Shown here: positions 19,251-26,944 of the stretch, in pieces
How the letters are laid out: each line of letters starts with the position of its first letter
Position numbering within the stretch: position 1 is the stretch's first letter
Assembly (NCBI RefSeq): GCF_008477545.1
Contig: NZ_VORA01000001.1
Coordinates: forward strand, 992,001 to 1,056,000
DNA length: 64,000 bases
DNA from: Roseibium aestuarii
GTDB taxonomy: Bacteria > Pseudomonadota > Alphaproteobacteria > Rhizobiales > Stappiaceae
Direction of reading: 5' to 3'
Notes under the pieces: generated by a model
Seen by the model: the letters and a program-made list of their open reading frames with translations, nothing else
The model's database searches: none
What the model was told of the DNA's origin: nothing
Position numbers and translations under genes: made by a program

Positions 19251-20123
19251 CTAAAGCAGTTTCTCGAAGAAGTAATCCGGGTAGGGGTCGTCGTTGAACC
19301 GGTCGATCTCCACCCACCCGTCCTTGCGGTAGAAGTCGATGGCCTCCGGCAGGCGCTTGTTGGTGTCCAGTCGCAGCACGGATATGCCCAACTCCCGGGC
19401 CCGCGCTTCCGTGTCGGCCATCATGCGCCGGGCAAGTCCGAGACCGCGGGCCGCCGGGGCCACCCACAGGCGTTTGATCTCCGCATAGCCCTTGTCCGTG
19501 CCCTTGAGCCCGACACAGGCGAGCGGCATGCCGTCGGACAGGCAGACGAGGAAGGAGCCGCGCGGCGGGATCATGTCCTTGGCATCCGGATCGGCGGAGC
19601 GCTTCACGTCGAAGCCCCCGTCGAAGCGCCGGTTCAGCTCGGCGTAATATTCCTCGAGGCAGTAGCGGCTGACCGGATCGCGCGGATCCAGCTCGACAAC
19701 CTCCCACTGGTCCTTCAGCAGGGCGGAGGCCAGAAGGTCCATGGCCTCCAGGATCGGGTTGGCCTTGGGATGTGGCGTCAGCAGGCCTTCGGCCCGCTCG
19801 TCGGACAGGCGTTCGTATTCGCCATATTCCGCTTCGCCCGCCGGCGTCAGGGTCGCCCGGCGCTTGCGCTGGTCGTCCGGATCCGGGGTGACGATGATCA
19901 GACCTTCCTCTTCCAAAGTGCGCAGGATCCGGCTCATCAGGCCGGAATCCAGACCGAGATAGGCGCGCACATCGCCCACGTCCTGGCGGCCGTGACCAAT
20001 GGCATTGAGAACCCGGGCAACCCCCAGAGGGCGGCCCCGGCCGAGAAACGACGTGTCCAGCGCGCCCGTCACCTTGGTGACCGCCCGGCTGAACCGCCGA
20101 CATCTTTCGATATCAGACAACAT
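19251..20123 (-). CDS. Bifunctional MarR-type regulator / GNAT acetyltransferase
   Basis: Two domains are fused. Residues about 1-140 form a MarR winged helix: DVRAYLGLDSGLMSRILRTLEEEGLIIVTPDPDDQRKRRATLTPAG, including the DxR wing. Residues about 150-290 are a GNAT domain with KRLWVAPAARGLGLARRMMADTEARA, the acetyl-CoA loop. Fusions of this kind are known and probably acetylate the small molecule that the MarR part senses. A 14-base perfect palindrome lies seven bases upstream of the start and is a likely autoregulatory operator. The aldo/keto reductase downstream may belong to the same unit. Effector unknown. Confidence 0.92.
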   Translation of the reverse strand: MLSDIERCRRFSRAVTKVTGALDTSFLGRGRPLGVARVLNAIGHGRQDVGDVRAYLGLDSGLMSRILRTLEEEGLIIVTPDPDDQRKRRATLTPAGEAEYGEYERLSDERAEGLLTPHPKANPILEAMDLLASALLKDQWEVVELDPRDPVSRYCLEEYYAELNRRFDGGFDVKRSADPDAKDMIPPRGSFLVCLSDGMPLACVGLKGTDKGYAEIKRLWVAPAARGLGLARRMMADTEARARELGISVLRLDTNKRLPEAIDFYRKDGWVEIDRFNDDPYPDYFFEKLL

Positions 20124-20130
20124 AATTTGC

Positions 20131-20144
20131 CTGACTTAAGTCAG
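20131..20144. promoter_or_regulatory. Candidate MarR operator
   Basis: CTGACTTAAGTCAG is a perfect 14-base palindrome starting eight bases upstream of the MarR-GNAT start codon, so it must overlap the 5' end of the transcript or its promoter. MarR dimers bind dyads of this size. Confidence 0.65.
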
Positions 20145-20229
20145 ATGTTTTTCCCTGTCAATCGGGATGTGAGGAGAGTGTGATTGCCGGGCGGAACCGC
20201 CTCTGCTTTCAGGCGCTACCCTCTCCGCC

Positions 20230-20434
20230 GCCATGCTCGGGCCCGTCCCGAGCATCCAGCGCATGGTCTCCACGCAGGCTGCGCGCGCCAACACCTCCAT
20301 GTTCTCTTGGCTGTCCACGTCATCCCCGCGCAGGCGGCGATCCAGTAACCCGCTGAGGTGCCGGATTATTCTCCCCATCCTGGGATCAAGAGCTGGATCC
20401 TCGGCACAGGGCCGAGGATGACGGGGTGGGAGGC
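20230..20434. repeat. Mosaic intergenic repeat block, copy e (second of a near-duplicate pair)
   Basis: Same order of units and spacers as the block at 15726-15922: GCTCGGG-CCCGT-CCCGAGC first, then the GTCATCCCCGCGCAGGCG unit, then the CCTCGGC / GCCGAGG unit and a shared GGTGGGAGGCGT end. The right 130 bases differ at only about ten positions by eye; the left spacer is more diverged. Confidence 0.85.
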
Positions 20435-20448
20435 GTCGCGTTTTTCTC

Positions 20449-20561
20449 CGTCATGGCAGCACGTGATGCTGCCATCCATGCCGTGACGGTCCGGCCCACG
20501 CGGCGTCGGGTCTGTCGAGCGGTCACGGCATGGATGCCATGGTCGAGCCATGGCATGACGG
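20449..20561. repeat. Paired palindromic intergenic repeat, copy f1
   Basis: The left hairpin is ATGGCAGC-N7-GCTGCCAT (20453-20475), the right ATGCCAT-N9-ATGGCAT (about 20535-20557), with an outer match ATCCATGCCGTGAC / GTCACGGCATGGAT. The stem sequence differs completely from other copies while the GTCAT and ATCCA edges are kept, a sign that structure rather than stem sequence is conserved. Confidence 0.75.
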
Positions 20562-20677
20562 AGGGGAAGGGGAGGCCCGTGACGAGAAACGCTGAGCGGC
20601 AGGACGGTGCCAGGGCAGGGGGCGCAGGTCTGGGCTACGGACGCGGCGGCCTGCGTCTCGCACCACCCTCTCCTCCG

Positions 20678-20782
20678 TCATGCTCGGGCTCGTCCCGAGC
20701 ACCCAGTCCTCCTGAACCACACGACGCGACCATCAGGCAAACGCTGGTTGGTACTGGGTCCCTGCCTGCGCAGGGACGACGC
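20678..20782. repeat. Paired palindromic intergenic repeat, copy f2
   Basis: The left hairpin is GCTCGGG-CTCGT-CCCGAGC (20682-20700), the right GTCCCTG-CCTG-CGCAGGGAC (20759-20777), joined by the outer match CACCCAG / CTGGGT. With copies e and f1 it accounts for most of the gap 20145-20809, in which no gene was found. Confidence 0.75.
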
Positions 20783-20809
20783 ATGGAAGGAGTCTTGCCC
20801 GCTGCCGCC

Positions 20810-21583
20810 TCAAGCGCTGAACAAGTCCTTCACCCGCGGCCATTCCGCTCCGGGATGGTGGGCGGCGATGCGCAGGAAGTCCTCAAGAAATTCGTAGCAG
20901 CCCTCGTCATGGGCGAGGTGGTGGGAGAGGATCCCCAGCGGCTCGGACGGGTTGGTGCGGCGGCGGGCCAGCTGCAGGTCGAGGCGCAGGCGGGCGCTGT
21001 TCCAGCCGATGAAGCGCCGGTCCTTCTTCCACTTGATGATGTCCACATGGGACTGCACCTGCGTCAGCCCCGAAAGGTCGCGCGGAAAATGCATCCAGGT
21101 GAAGGTGGAGAGCCCCGTCAGCCCGAGACCGGGCAGGGCGCGCACCACCGACGGTGCGATCCGGTTCCAGGGCGGCACGACGGCGGGAACGAAGCGATCC
21201 CCGAACAGGGCCGCCAGCCGGGTCTTGCCTTGCGCCAGCTGCGGCAGAAGCTCTTGCAGGTCGCGGCGGGAGCCGAGTTCGGCGGCCTTTTCCCCCTTTG
21301 CCTTGTCCTGGAAGTTCCGGTGTTGCCAGCCGTGCTGCAGCACGACCGCGTGGGGCTCGGTGGCCAGCCGGTTCGCCAGCGCGTCGGTCGCATCCCTCGG
21401 GATCACGGCAAGCGCCACATCCACGTCATGGGCATTGGCGAGGGCAAGCAGCCGCTCCAGATGGTCGGTCGGCTCGATGGCGTCATCGTCGCGCCACCAG
21501 AACCGGACCTTCTGGCCCCGCTCGGCGAACCAGTCGAGATGGGCCGTCAGCTCGCGGCGAAACCGGTCGAGATCCTCGCTCAC
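20810..21583 (-). CDS. Polysaccharide-deacetylase-like protein
   Basis: A 257-residue protein with the look of the NodB/CE4-related superfamily: RFWWRDDDAIEPTDHLERLL near the N-terminus carries the paired Asp of the metal site, AVVLQHGWQHRNF carries a HxxxH-like metal motif, and AVVPPWNRIAPSVV matches the family's catalytic PPW/R region. It could deacetylate a glycan made by the neighbouring glycosyltransferases. It starts at GTG 21583, overlapping the upstream gene's stop by four bases (GTGA), so it is translationally coupled. Last gene of the leftward glycosyltransferase run. No signal peptide is visible, so it would act in the cytoplasm. Confidence 0.75.
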   Translation of the reverse strand: MSEDLDRFRRELTAHLDWFAERGQKVRFWWRDDDAIEPTDHLERLLALANAHDVDVALAVIPRDATDALANRLATEPHAVVLQHGWQHRNFQDKAKGEKAAELGSRRDLQELLPQLAQGKTRLAALFGDRFVPAVVPPWNRIAPSVVRALPGLGLTGLSTFTWMHFPRDLSGLTQVQSHVDIIKWKKDRRFIGWNSARLRLDLQLARRRTNPSEPLGILSHHLAHDEGCYEFLEDFLRIAAHHPGAEWPRVKDLFSA

Positions 21584-22734
21584 GCGAAACGCTCCTTCAG
21601 ATCCTGGATCAGGATGTCGGCGGAGGTCTCCGCCCCGCCGAGACGAACCTGGGTCTGCTTGCGCGGCAGGGCAAGGGCCTCGTCGGCGGCCTTCGCCAGT
21701 TTGTCCGGGGTCAGGCCTGCCTCGGCCACCACCACCGCGCGGCCATGGGCGGCGAGGGCCTCCGCGCGCTGGGTCTGCTCGGTCTCCTTCACCTGGGCGA
21801 AGGGCACGAAGACGCAAGGGGTGCCGGCGATCAGCAGGTCGAGCACGGTGTTGTAGCCGGCCTGGCTGACCGAGAGCCGGGCCCGGGTCAGCAGGTCGGG
21901 GAAGTCGGGCCGGGCCCGCTCGACGATCACGCCCTCGGGCGCGCGGGCGCGGAAGGCGGCGAAGGCATCGTCCGCGATGTCATGGCCGACAAGCAGGCGC
22001 CAGGTCGTGTCGCCTGCACGCGTCGAGAGGCTGCGAGCGGCAAGGGCCGCCTCAAGCAGGCCGATCGCGACCGCACCACCGCCGCAGGAGACGATCACCT
22101 CGTCCGTTCCGTCGCTTCCCGCAGAGGCGGCACGGGGCGCGCCACCGACGAAGCCGGTGTAGCGTACCAGATGGTCGATCCGCTCGGCAAAGGGGAAACT
22201 GTCGGACAATTGCACGAAGGCCGGATCCGAATGCACCAGAACCCGGTCGAAGAAGGCGAGTGCGGTGTCGGCCATCCACTCCTCCTTCCAGAGCTCCTGC
22301 TTGCGCACGAGGATGTCGCGGATGGACGTGGCGATGAGGGGCGGACGCGCCCGGTCTTTCGCCACGCGCACCAGCTCGCCCAGCTCGAACTCGAACATGC
22401 GCCGGCCGAAGGGATAGGTTTCCGTCAGCAGCAGGTCATAGTCCTGCGCGGCAAAGGCGTTGAGCGTGGCGGCGACCCGCGCCGCGCGCCAGGCCTCGTC
22501 GATCTCGACACCTTCCGGCGTCACGAGCCGGTTGAAGACCGCATCCGGAGAGCGGACCGGCGGCAGCGACACCACCGTCAGGCCGGAGGTATCCAGCGTG
22601 GGCGGCAACAGGTTGCCGGTCGCCAGCGTCACCTCGACGCCGCGCGCCACCAGGGCCTGCCCGAGGCGTGCCGCACGCACCGCATGGCCGGTGCCCAGCA
22701 GATGCTGGACATGGAGGAAGGCCTTGAAGGTCAT
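21580..22734 (-). CDS. MurG-like glycosyltransferase (GT-B fold, GT28-like)
   Basis: Predicted to transfer a sugar from a nucleotide-sugar donor. The N-terminal half has the loop LLGTGHAVRAARLGQAL, like the GxGH loop of MurG and other GT28 enzymes. The C-terminal half has SCGGGAVAIGLLEAALAA and the donor-binding SQAGYNTVLDLLIAGTPCVFVPF. The length is 384 residues. Its ATG overlaps the upstream GT4 gene's stop by four bases and its own stop overlaps the deacetylase-like gene by four. It resembles the 432-residue protein encoded at 25233-26531 in organisation. The acceptor and product are unknown. Confidence 0.82.
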   Translation of the reverse strand: MTFKAFLHVQHLLGTGHAVRAARLGQALVARGVEVTLATGNLLPPTLDTSGLTVVSLPPVRSPDAVFNRLVTPEGVEIDEAWRAARVAATLNAFAAQDYDLLLTETYPFGRRMFEFELGELVRVAKDRARPPLIATSIRDILVRKQELWKEEWMADTALAFFDRVLVHSDPAFVQLSDSFPFAERIDHLVRYTGFVGGAPRAASAGSDGTDEVIVSCGGGAVAIGLLEAALAARSLSTRAGDTTWRLLVGHDIADDAFAAFRARAPEGVIVERARPDFPDLLTRARLSVSQAGYNTVLDLLIAGTPCVFVPFAQVKETEQTQRAEALAAHGRAVVVAEAGLTPDKLAKAADEALALPRKQTQVRLGGAETSADILIQDLKERFA

Positions 22735-23876
22735 GGCAGCTCCGCGCGATAGGGACGGATGGTCGGCAGCCGCTCCCAGAACTGGTCCTGGGCAGCCTCC
22801 AGGAAGGCGGTGAGACGGGTCGCTCCCGCTTCGAGCGAATGATGATCGCGCATGTGGGCGGCGGCCGCCTGTCCCATGTCGGTGATCGAGGCCGGATCGG
22901 TGAGGGCCGCGCGCAGTTTCAGCGCCAGCGCAAGGGCGTCGCCCTCCGGGGCGAGAAGCCCGGTTTCCCCGTCGCGCACGATGTCCGGCACGCCGAAGCT
23001 GTTGCCGGCCACCACGCCGAGACCGCTCGCCTGGGCTTCCAGGAAGACGAATCCGAAGGCCTCCCGGATGGCGGGCCAGACGAAGAGATCGTGCGTGGCA
23101 TAGACGTCCGGCAGGTCTTCCGGCGGCAGGGCGCCGAGAAACCGCACTCGCTCCGGCGGGAAGAGGGCCTCCACATGGGCACGCGCCGGGCCGTCGCCGA
23201 CGATGGTCAGCTCCCAGGGCAGATCCAGCACATGGGCAAGCGCCTCGGCCAGAACCTCGTAGGAGCGGGCCTTGTCGCCCTCGCGCATCATCGCGACGCT
23301 CAGCAGCCGGACCGGCCGGTGCTCCGCCCCTCGCGGCAGGCTGGCGGCGGGCGCGAAGGGCACGAGATCGAGGAAGGGCAGGAGCACCTGCAGCCGTCGC
23401 GGCGGCAGCACGGCGGCCAGACACTGGGCATCGGCCCGGTGCAGGGCGGCAACCTGGTCGGCGCGGGCAAGGGCGGCATCGGCCGCCGCAAAGCCCGGCG
23501 CCCAGTCGCCCGTCTGGCGCTTGGGCGCGCGGCTGGCCTCGATCACCGCATAGGGAATGCGGAACCGGTCGGCCAGCGCAGGCCCGATCCAGTCCGGCGC
23601 CTTGTGATAGAGATGATAGGTCAGGAACAGGTCCGGCTTGTAGCGCGAGGCCTGCCAGCGGTCGCCGATGCGGTCGGCCTCGGCCAGTGCCGCGGCTTTC
23701 AGATCGGCAAAGCCGGGGGCGCTCGGCGACTTCTGCCAGGCCCGGAACCGGCTGGCGATGCCCACCTTGTGGCCGCCGAGTTCCAGCGCCTGGACGATCA
23801 GCCGTCCCATGGTCCGGTCGCCGGAGGGGATCGGATCATCGAGCGGTTTCATCGGGGCGGTGAAGGCGATCTGCAT
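22731..23876 (-). CDS. Glycosyltransferase family 4 protein
   Basis: GT-B retaining glycosyltransferase. The N-terminal AFTAPMKPLDDPIPSGDRTMGRLIVQAL is an acceptor-domain start; the C-terminal donor domain has RLLSVAMMREGDKARSYEVLAEAL, LTIVGDGPARAHVEAL, and the E-x7-E signature in PAIREAFGFVFLEAQASGLGVVAG. The length of 381 residues is typical. It lies 11 bases after the other GT4 gene and overlaps the MurG-like gene by four bases. The repeated PxDHPxxSGxR-like start is shared with enzymes that modify surface glycans in other alphaproteobacteria, but I cannot name its product. Confidence 0.9.
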   Translation of the reverse strand: MQIAFTAPMKPLDDPIPSGDRTMGRLIVQALELGGHKVGIASRFRAWQKSPSAPGFADLKAAALAEADRIGDRWQASRYKPDLFLTYHLYHKAPDWIGPALADRFRIPYAVIEASRAPKRQTGDWAPGFAAADAALARADQVAALHRADAQCLAAVLPPRRLQVLLPFLDLVPFAPAASLPRGAEHRPVRLLSVAMMREGDKARSYEVLAEALAHVLDLPWELTIVGDGPARAHVEALFPPERVRFLGALPPEDLPDVYATHDLFVWPAIREAFGFVFLEAQASGLGVVAGNSFGVPDIVRDGETGLLAPEGDALALALKLRAALTDPASITDMGQAAAAHMRDHHSLEAGATRLTAFLEAAQDQFWERLPTIRPYRAELP

Positions 23877-23887
23877 CTGCGCGCTCC

Positions 23888-25117
23888 TCAGCGATCCGCG
23901 ACGAAGGGCGCGAATTTCGCCCGCAACATCTCGATGCCCGGATCACAGGCGAAGGCGGCCCGCACATGAGCACTCCCTGCCCGGCCCAGCCGGTCCCGGT
24001 CTGCCGGCGCGGCAATCAGCTCGGCCATGACGCGGGCCAGATCTTCCGGCGCATTGGGGGCGACCATGCGCCCGGTCTCGCCCTCGACGATCAGCTCGGG
24101 AATGGCGGAGACTCGGGTCGACAGGCAGCACAGGCCCATGGACTGCGCCTCCATCAGCACGTTGGGCAGGCCGTCCCGGTCGCCGTCAGGCGTGATCTTG
24201 GAGGGCAGCACGAAGAGATCCGAGCGCCGCAGGGTCTCGATCACCGTCTCGCGCGGCTGGGCCCCGCGCCAGGTGATGCGGTCGCACAGGCCAAGGGCTT
24301 CGGCCTGCGCCTTCAGGCTCTCCGCCAGGTCGCCGCCCCCAACGTGGGTGAAGTGCCAGGACAGATCCTTCGGTAGCAGGGCCAGCGCGTTCAGCAGGTC
24401 GCCATAGCCCTTCTTCGGCACGGCGCGCCCCACCGAGACGAGACGCACCGGATCTCCGGACCCGTCGCGGGTCTGCGGCGCAGGATCGGGCAGGGGGAAG
24501 CCGGAAAAGTCCAGCCCGTGATAGACCAGTTCCACCTTGTCCGGATCGCGGCACAGGCTCTTGAGATGCTGCGCGTTGACGCCCGTGCAGGTGACGCCCC
24601 AGGCGGCATCGTCGAGCTTGGTGCGCAGATCCCATTCGGGGCTGGTCCAGATGTCCTTGGCATGGGCCGAGAAGGACCACTTCAACCCGGCCAGATGCGC
24701 GCCGTAGCGGGCGGCCGAGCAGGGTGTGTGCAGGAAATGGGTGTGGATCCAGGTGATGTCTTCGGGCAGCTCATGCGCCAGAACCATGCCCTGCGCCCAG
24801 CGGCGCTGACGCCCGGCATTGGGTTCGCGGGCAAAGTCCGCGTCGAACAGGGCCTTCGCGGCCGCATAGGTCGGCTGTTGCTGCGCCCAGCGGCGGGCCC
24901 GCGCCACCCGCGCCGGGTCATCCTTCACATACTCGGGAAGATAGAGGACCTCGGCCGAGATCTGCCGGTGCAGCTCGTGGATGAAGGGATCATAGGGCTT
25001 GCGCAGCGCCACGATCAGGATCGGGATCCCGAGCCGCTCCAGCCCGAGGATTTCCTGGGCGATGAAGGTTTCCGAAAGGCGGGGATAGCCTTTGACCACG
25101 ACGGCGATGCGGGACAT
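23888..25117 (-). CDS. Glycosyltransferase family 4 protein
   Basis: Second GT4 enzyme of the run, 409 residues. It opens with VVVKGYPRLSETFIAQEILGLERLG, the GYPxxSETFI motif common in exopolysaccharide GT4 enzymes. The donor domain has RLVSVGRAVPKKGYGDLLNAL (the Lys-containing phosphate loop) and LPSKITPDGDRDGLPNVLMEAQSMGLCCLST, with the ExE-like signature region (GLPNVLMEA). Its stop is 11 bases from the next GT4 gene. It starts 115 bases downstream of the 432-residue GT gene, so the five leftward genes are probably one transcript. Confidence 0.92.
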   Translation of the reverse strand: MSRIAVVVKGYPRLSETFIAQEILGLERLGIPILIVALRKPYDPFIHELHRQISAEVLYLPEYVKDDPARVARARRWAQQQPTYAAAKALFDADFAREPNAGRQRRWAQGMVLAHELPEDITWIHTHFLHTPCSAARYGAHLAGLKWSFSAHAKDIWTSPEWDLRTKLDDAAWGVTCTGVNAQHLKSLCRDPDKVELVYHGLDFSGFPLPDPAPQTRDGSGDPVRLVSVGRAVPKKGYGDLLNALALLPKDLSWHFTHVGGGDLAESLKAQAEALGLCDRITWRGAQPRETVIETLRRSDLFVLPSKITPDGDRDGLPNVLMEAQSMGLCCLSTRVSAIPELIVEGETGRMVAPNAPEDLARVMAELIAAPADRDRLGRAGSAHVRAAFACDPGIEMLRAKFAPFVADR

Positions 25118-25232
25118 GTGTTCGGGACTTTGTCGAGGGAAAAGTGGGTCGAGGGAAAGGTGGGTCGAGGAGACGGGTGATCGAAACAGGGCGCAGGCCT
25201 CGCCGCAGACGGAGATCCGCCAGGGCGAAGCC

Positions 25233-26531
25233 TCAGAAGTTGACGGCTTCCGGTTCGGCCGGCTGGCCCGTTTCCTCCGCCAGGGCCTGACGGGGCGCCT
25301 CCGACCGGTCGGTGTCGAAGCTCAGTACACCATCGGGCCGCAGCACCGGGCGAGCATCGAGGATCTCGTGCACCCGGGTCCGCACTAGATCCAGCCCGCG
25401 CAGCAGGTTTTCCACCCCTGCGGCGGAGGGACGGGGCTGATCGGGCAGCTCGGACAGGGCATCGGCCATGCGCACCGGATCCGGATAATAATCGATCGGC
25501 AGCACCTTCAGCAGGCCGGAGTCCTCTGCCCGCGCGGCGCGGATGGCCTGCTCGCGGCGGGGAACGACGCGCGGCACCATCAGGGTCGGCTTGTCGAAGG
25601 ACAGGATCTCGCAGAACGTGTTGTAGCCGCCCATGGCGACGATCGCCATGGCATTGGCCAGATAGGGCTCGATCTGCGGCGTGAAGCGGATAATCTCGAC
25701 ATCCGGCAGATGCTGGGCCCGCTCGGTGAATTCGGCAACGCTGGCTGCCGGCATGAAGGGACCGAGAATGATCAGCGCCGGGAACAGGGCGTGACGGCGA
25801 CTCTCATAGGCGCTCATCACCCAGTCGACCATCTCGACGCCGTCGCCCCCGCCGCCCGGAGTGACCAGAATGTAGGGCATGCCGTCGAACGGGCGCGGGG
25901 AGGGGATCTTTTCGGCGCCGTGCGGCAGGTCGCGTCGCAGATAGCCGGTGTAGCGCAGCTTCTCCGAGATGCCCTCGGGCATGTTCACCCCTTCGAGCGG
26001 GTTGCACAGGCCCTCCGGCCCGTAGACCCAGATCTCGTCGTAGAGGTCCTGGAGGGCCGGATAGACATTCTTCCGGTCCCATTCCTTCTGCAGGATCTCC
26101 GCGTCGTCCATCACGTCGCGCAGGCCCAGGACCAGACGGGTGTGGGTGCCCTTCAGAGCCTCGAGCGTCGGCAGAACCTCGCCGCGCAGGCCCAGCGGCT
26201 CCTTGTCGACGATGAAGATGTCCGGTTCGAAGACCTTGGCGGTGTGCTCGATGATGGAGGAGCGGATCGCCAGCGTATGATCGATGTTCAGGCGCAGGGA
26301 AAGCGGCGTGTATTCGCCGTTGCGCAGCTTGATCACGCCGGGAATGCGGACGAAATCCACGCGCGAGCGGAACTCGAAACTGCCGATGATCGGCGAGCCG
26401 GAAAGGATCAGGACAGACATGTCCTCGAATTCGCCCACGAGCGAATGCGCGATGGCCCGGCACCGGCGAAGGTGGCCAAGACCAAAGGAATCATGGCTGT
26501 AGATCAGGATCTTGGGCGGCTGAGAGCGCAT
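25233..26531 (-). CDS. MurG-like glycosyltransferase-family protein, first gene of the leftward run
   Basis: A 432-residue GT-B protein. The start PKILIYSHDSFGLGHLRRCRAIAHSLV has the GxGHxxR loop of GT28 enzymes; the C-terminal half has YILVTPGGGGDGVEMVDWVM and VAMGGYNTFCEILSFDKPTLMVPRVVPRREQAIRA, the donor-binding segment. A tail of about 50 residues rich in Pro, Glu and Arg follows. It is divergent from the ABC protein gene across 413 bases. A related protein is encoded at the far end of the same run, suggesting ancient duplication. The sugar donor is not deducible. Confidence 0.85.
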   Translation of the reverse strand: MRSQPPKILIYSHDSFGLGHLRRCRAIAHSLVGEFEDMSVLILSGSPIIGSFEFRSRVDFVRIPGVIKLRNGEYTPLSLRLNIDHTLAIRSSIIEHTAKVFEPDIFIVDKEPLGLRGEVLPTLEALKGTHTRLVLGLRDVMDDAEILQKEWDRKNVYPALQDLYDEIWVYGPEGLCNPLEGVNMPEGISEKLRYTGYLRRDLPHGAEKIPSPRPFDGMPYILVTPGGGGDGVEMVDWVMSAYESRRHALFPALIILGPFMPAASVAEFTERAQHLPDVEIIRFTPQIEPYLANAMAIVAMGGYNTFCEILSFDKPTLMVPRVVPRREQAIRAARAEDSGLLKVLPIDYYPDPVRMADALSELPDQPRPSAAGVENLLRGLDLVRTRVHEILDARPVLRPDGVLSFDTDRSEAPRQALAEETGQPAEPEAVNF

Positions 26532-26944
26532 GCGTCCCCGTGAGTTGGCTTGCCCGTCACTAGAGCTTGTAATCTGCAGGCGGCCGTCTTGCGTCAGGCG
26601 TGTCGACCGGGGATGTCGGTTCGGCGCATGCAGCCTGCGGACTGCTCTGGGGACACCGGATACCGTTGGCCAACAATATGCTGACGCCGGGACAAGTGCA
26701 AGAAGTCACGATCCGGCTTGCCGGCCGCCGCTCCCGTGCTCCCCAGACTGTTGTCAACATGAGCGTTATCGACATGTGTTTTGGCAACGTGCTACGCGGG
26801 CAGCAGTCCGAGGGCGCACAGGCGCAAGCCATGCGCTCGGATGGACGGGTCGCCGCAGGGGAAGGGGCGGAGATCAAGACGGTTACAGCGCCCGGAGACC
26901 TGTGCTATGGAGCAAGGGTGCAGCCGGGGACCTGGGGCGAGGGA
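26532..26944. other. Divergent promoter region between the glycosyltransferase and ABC/cyclase runs
   Basis: This 413-base gap must carry promoters for both directions. I saw no palindromic repeat of the family found elsewhere and no convincing dyad. An in-frame open stretch continues upstream of the ABC gene to 26600, but it lacks family-like sequence and a ribosome-binding site, so I treat it as non-coding. Confidence 0.45.

Noticed and set aside
18190-20103. A continuous 637-codon frame suggesting a fusion of the aldo/keto reductase with an N-terminal extension
   Set aside because: The extension is the off-frame reading of the MarR-GNAT gene. The aldo/keto reductase has its own start at 19197 with normal length.
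26600-26944. N-terminal extension of the ABC protein by 115 codons
   Set aside because: The extension lacks membrane or ABC-like sequence and any ribosome-binding site, and it would occupy the divergent promoter region. ATG 26945 begins directly with the first expected membrane domain.
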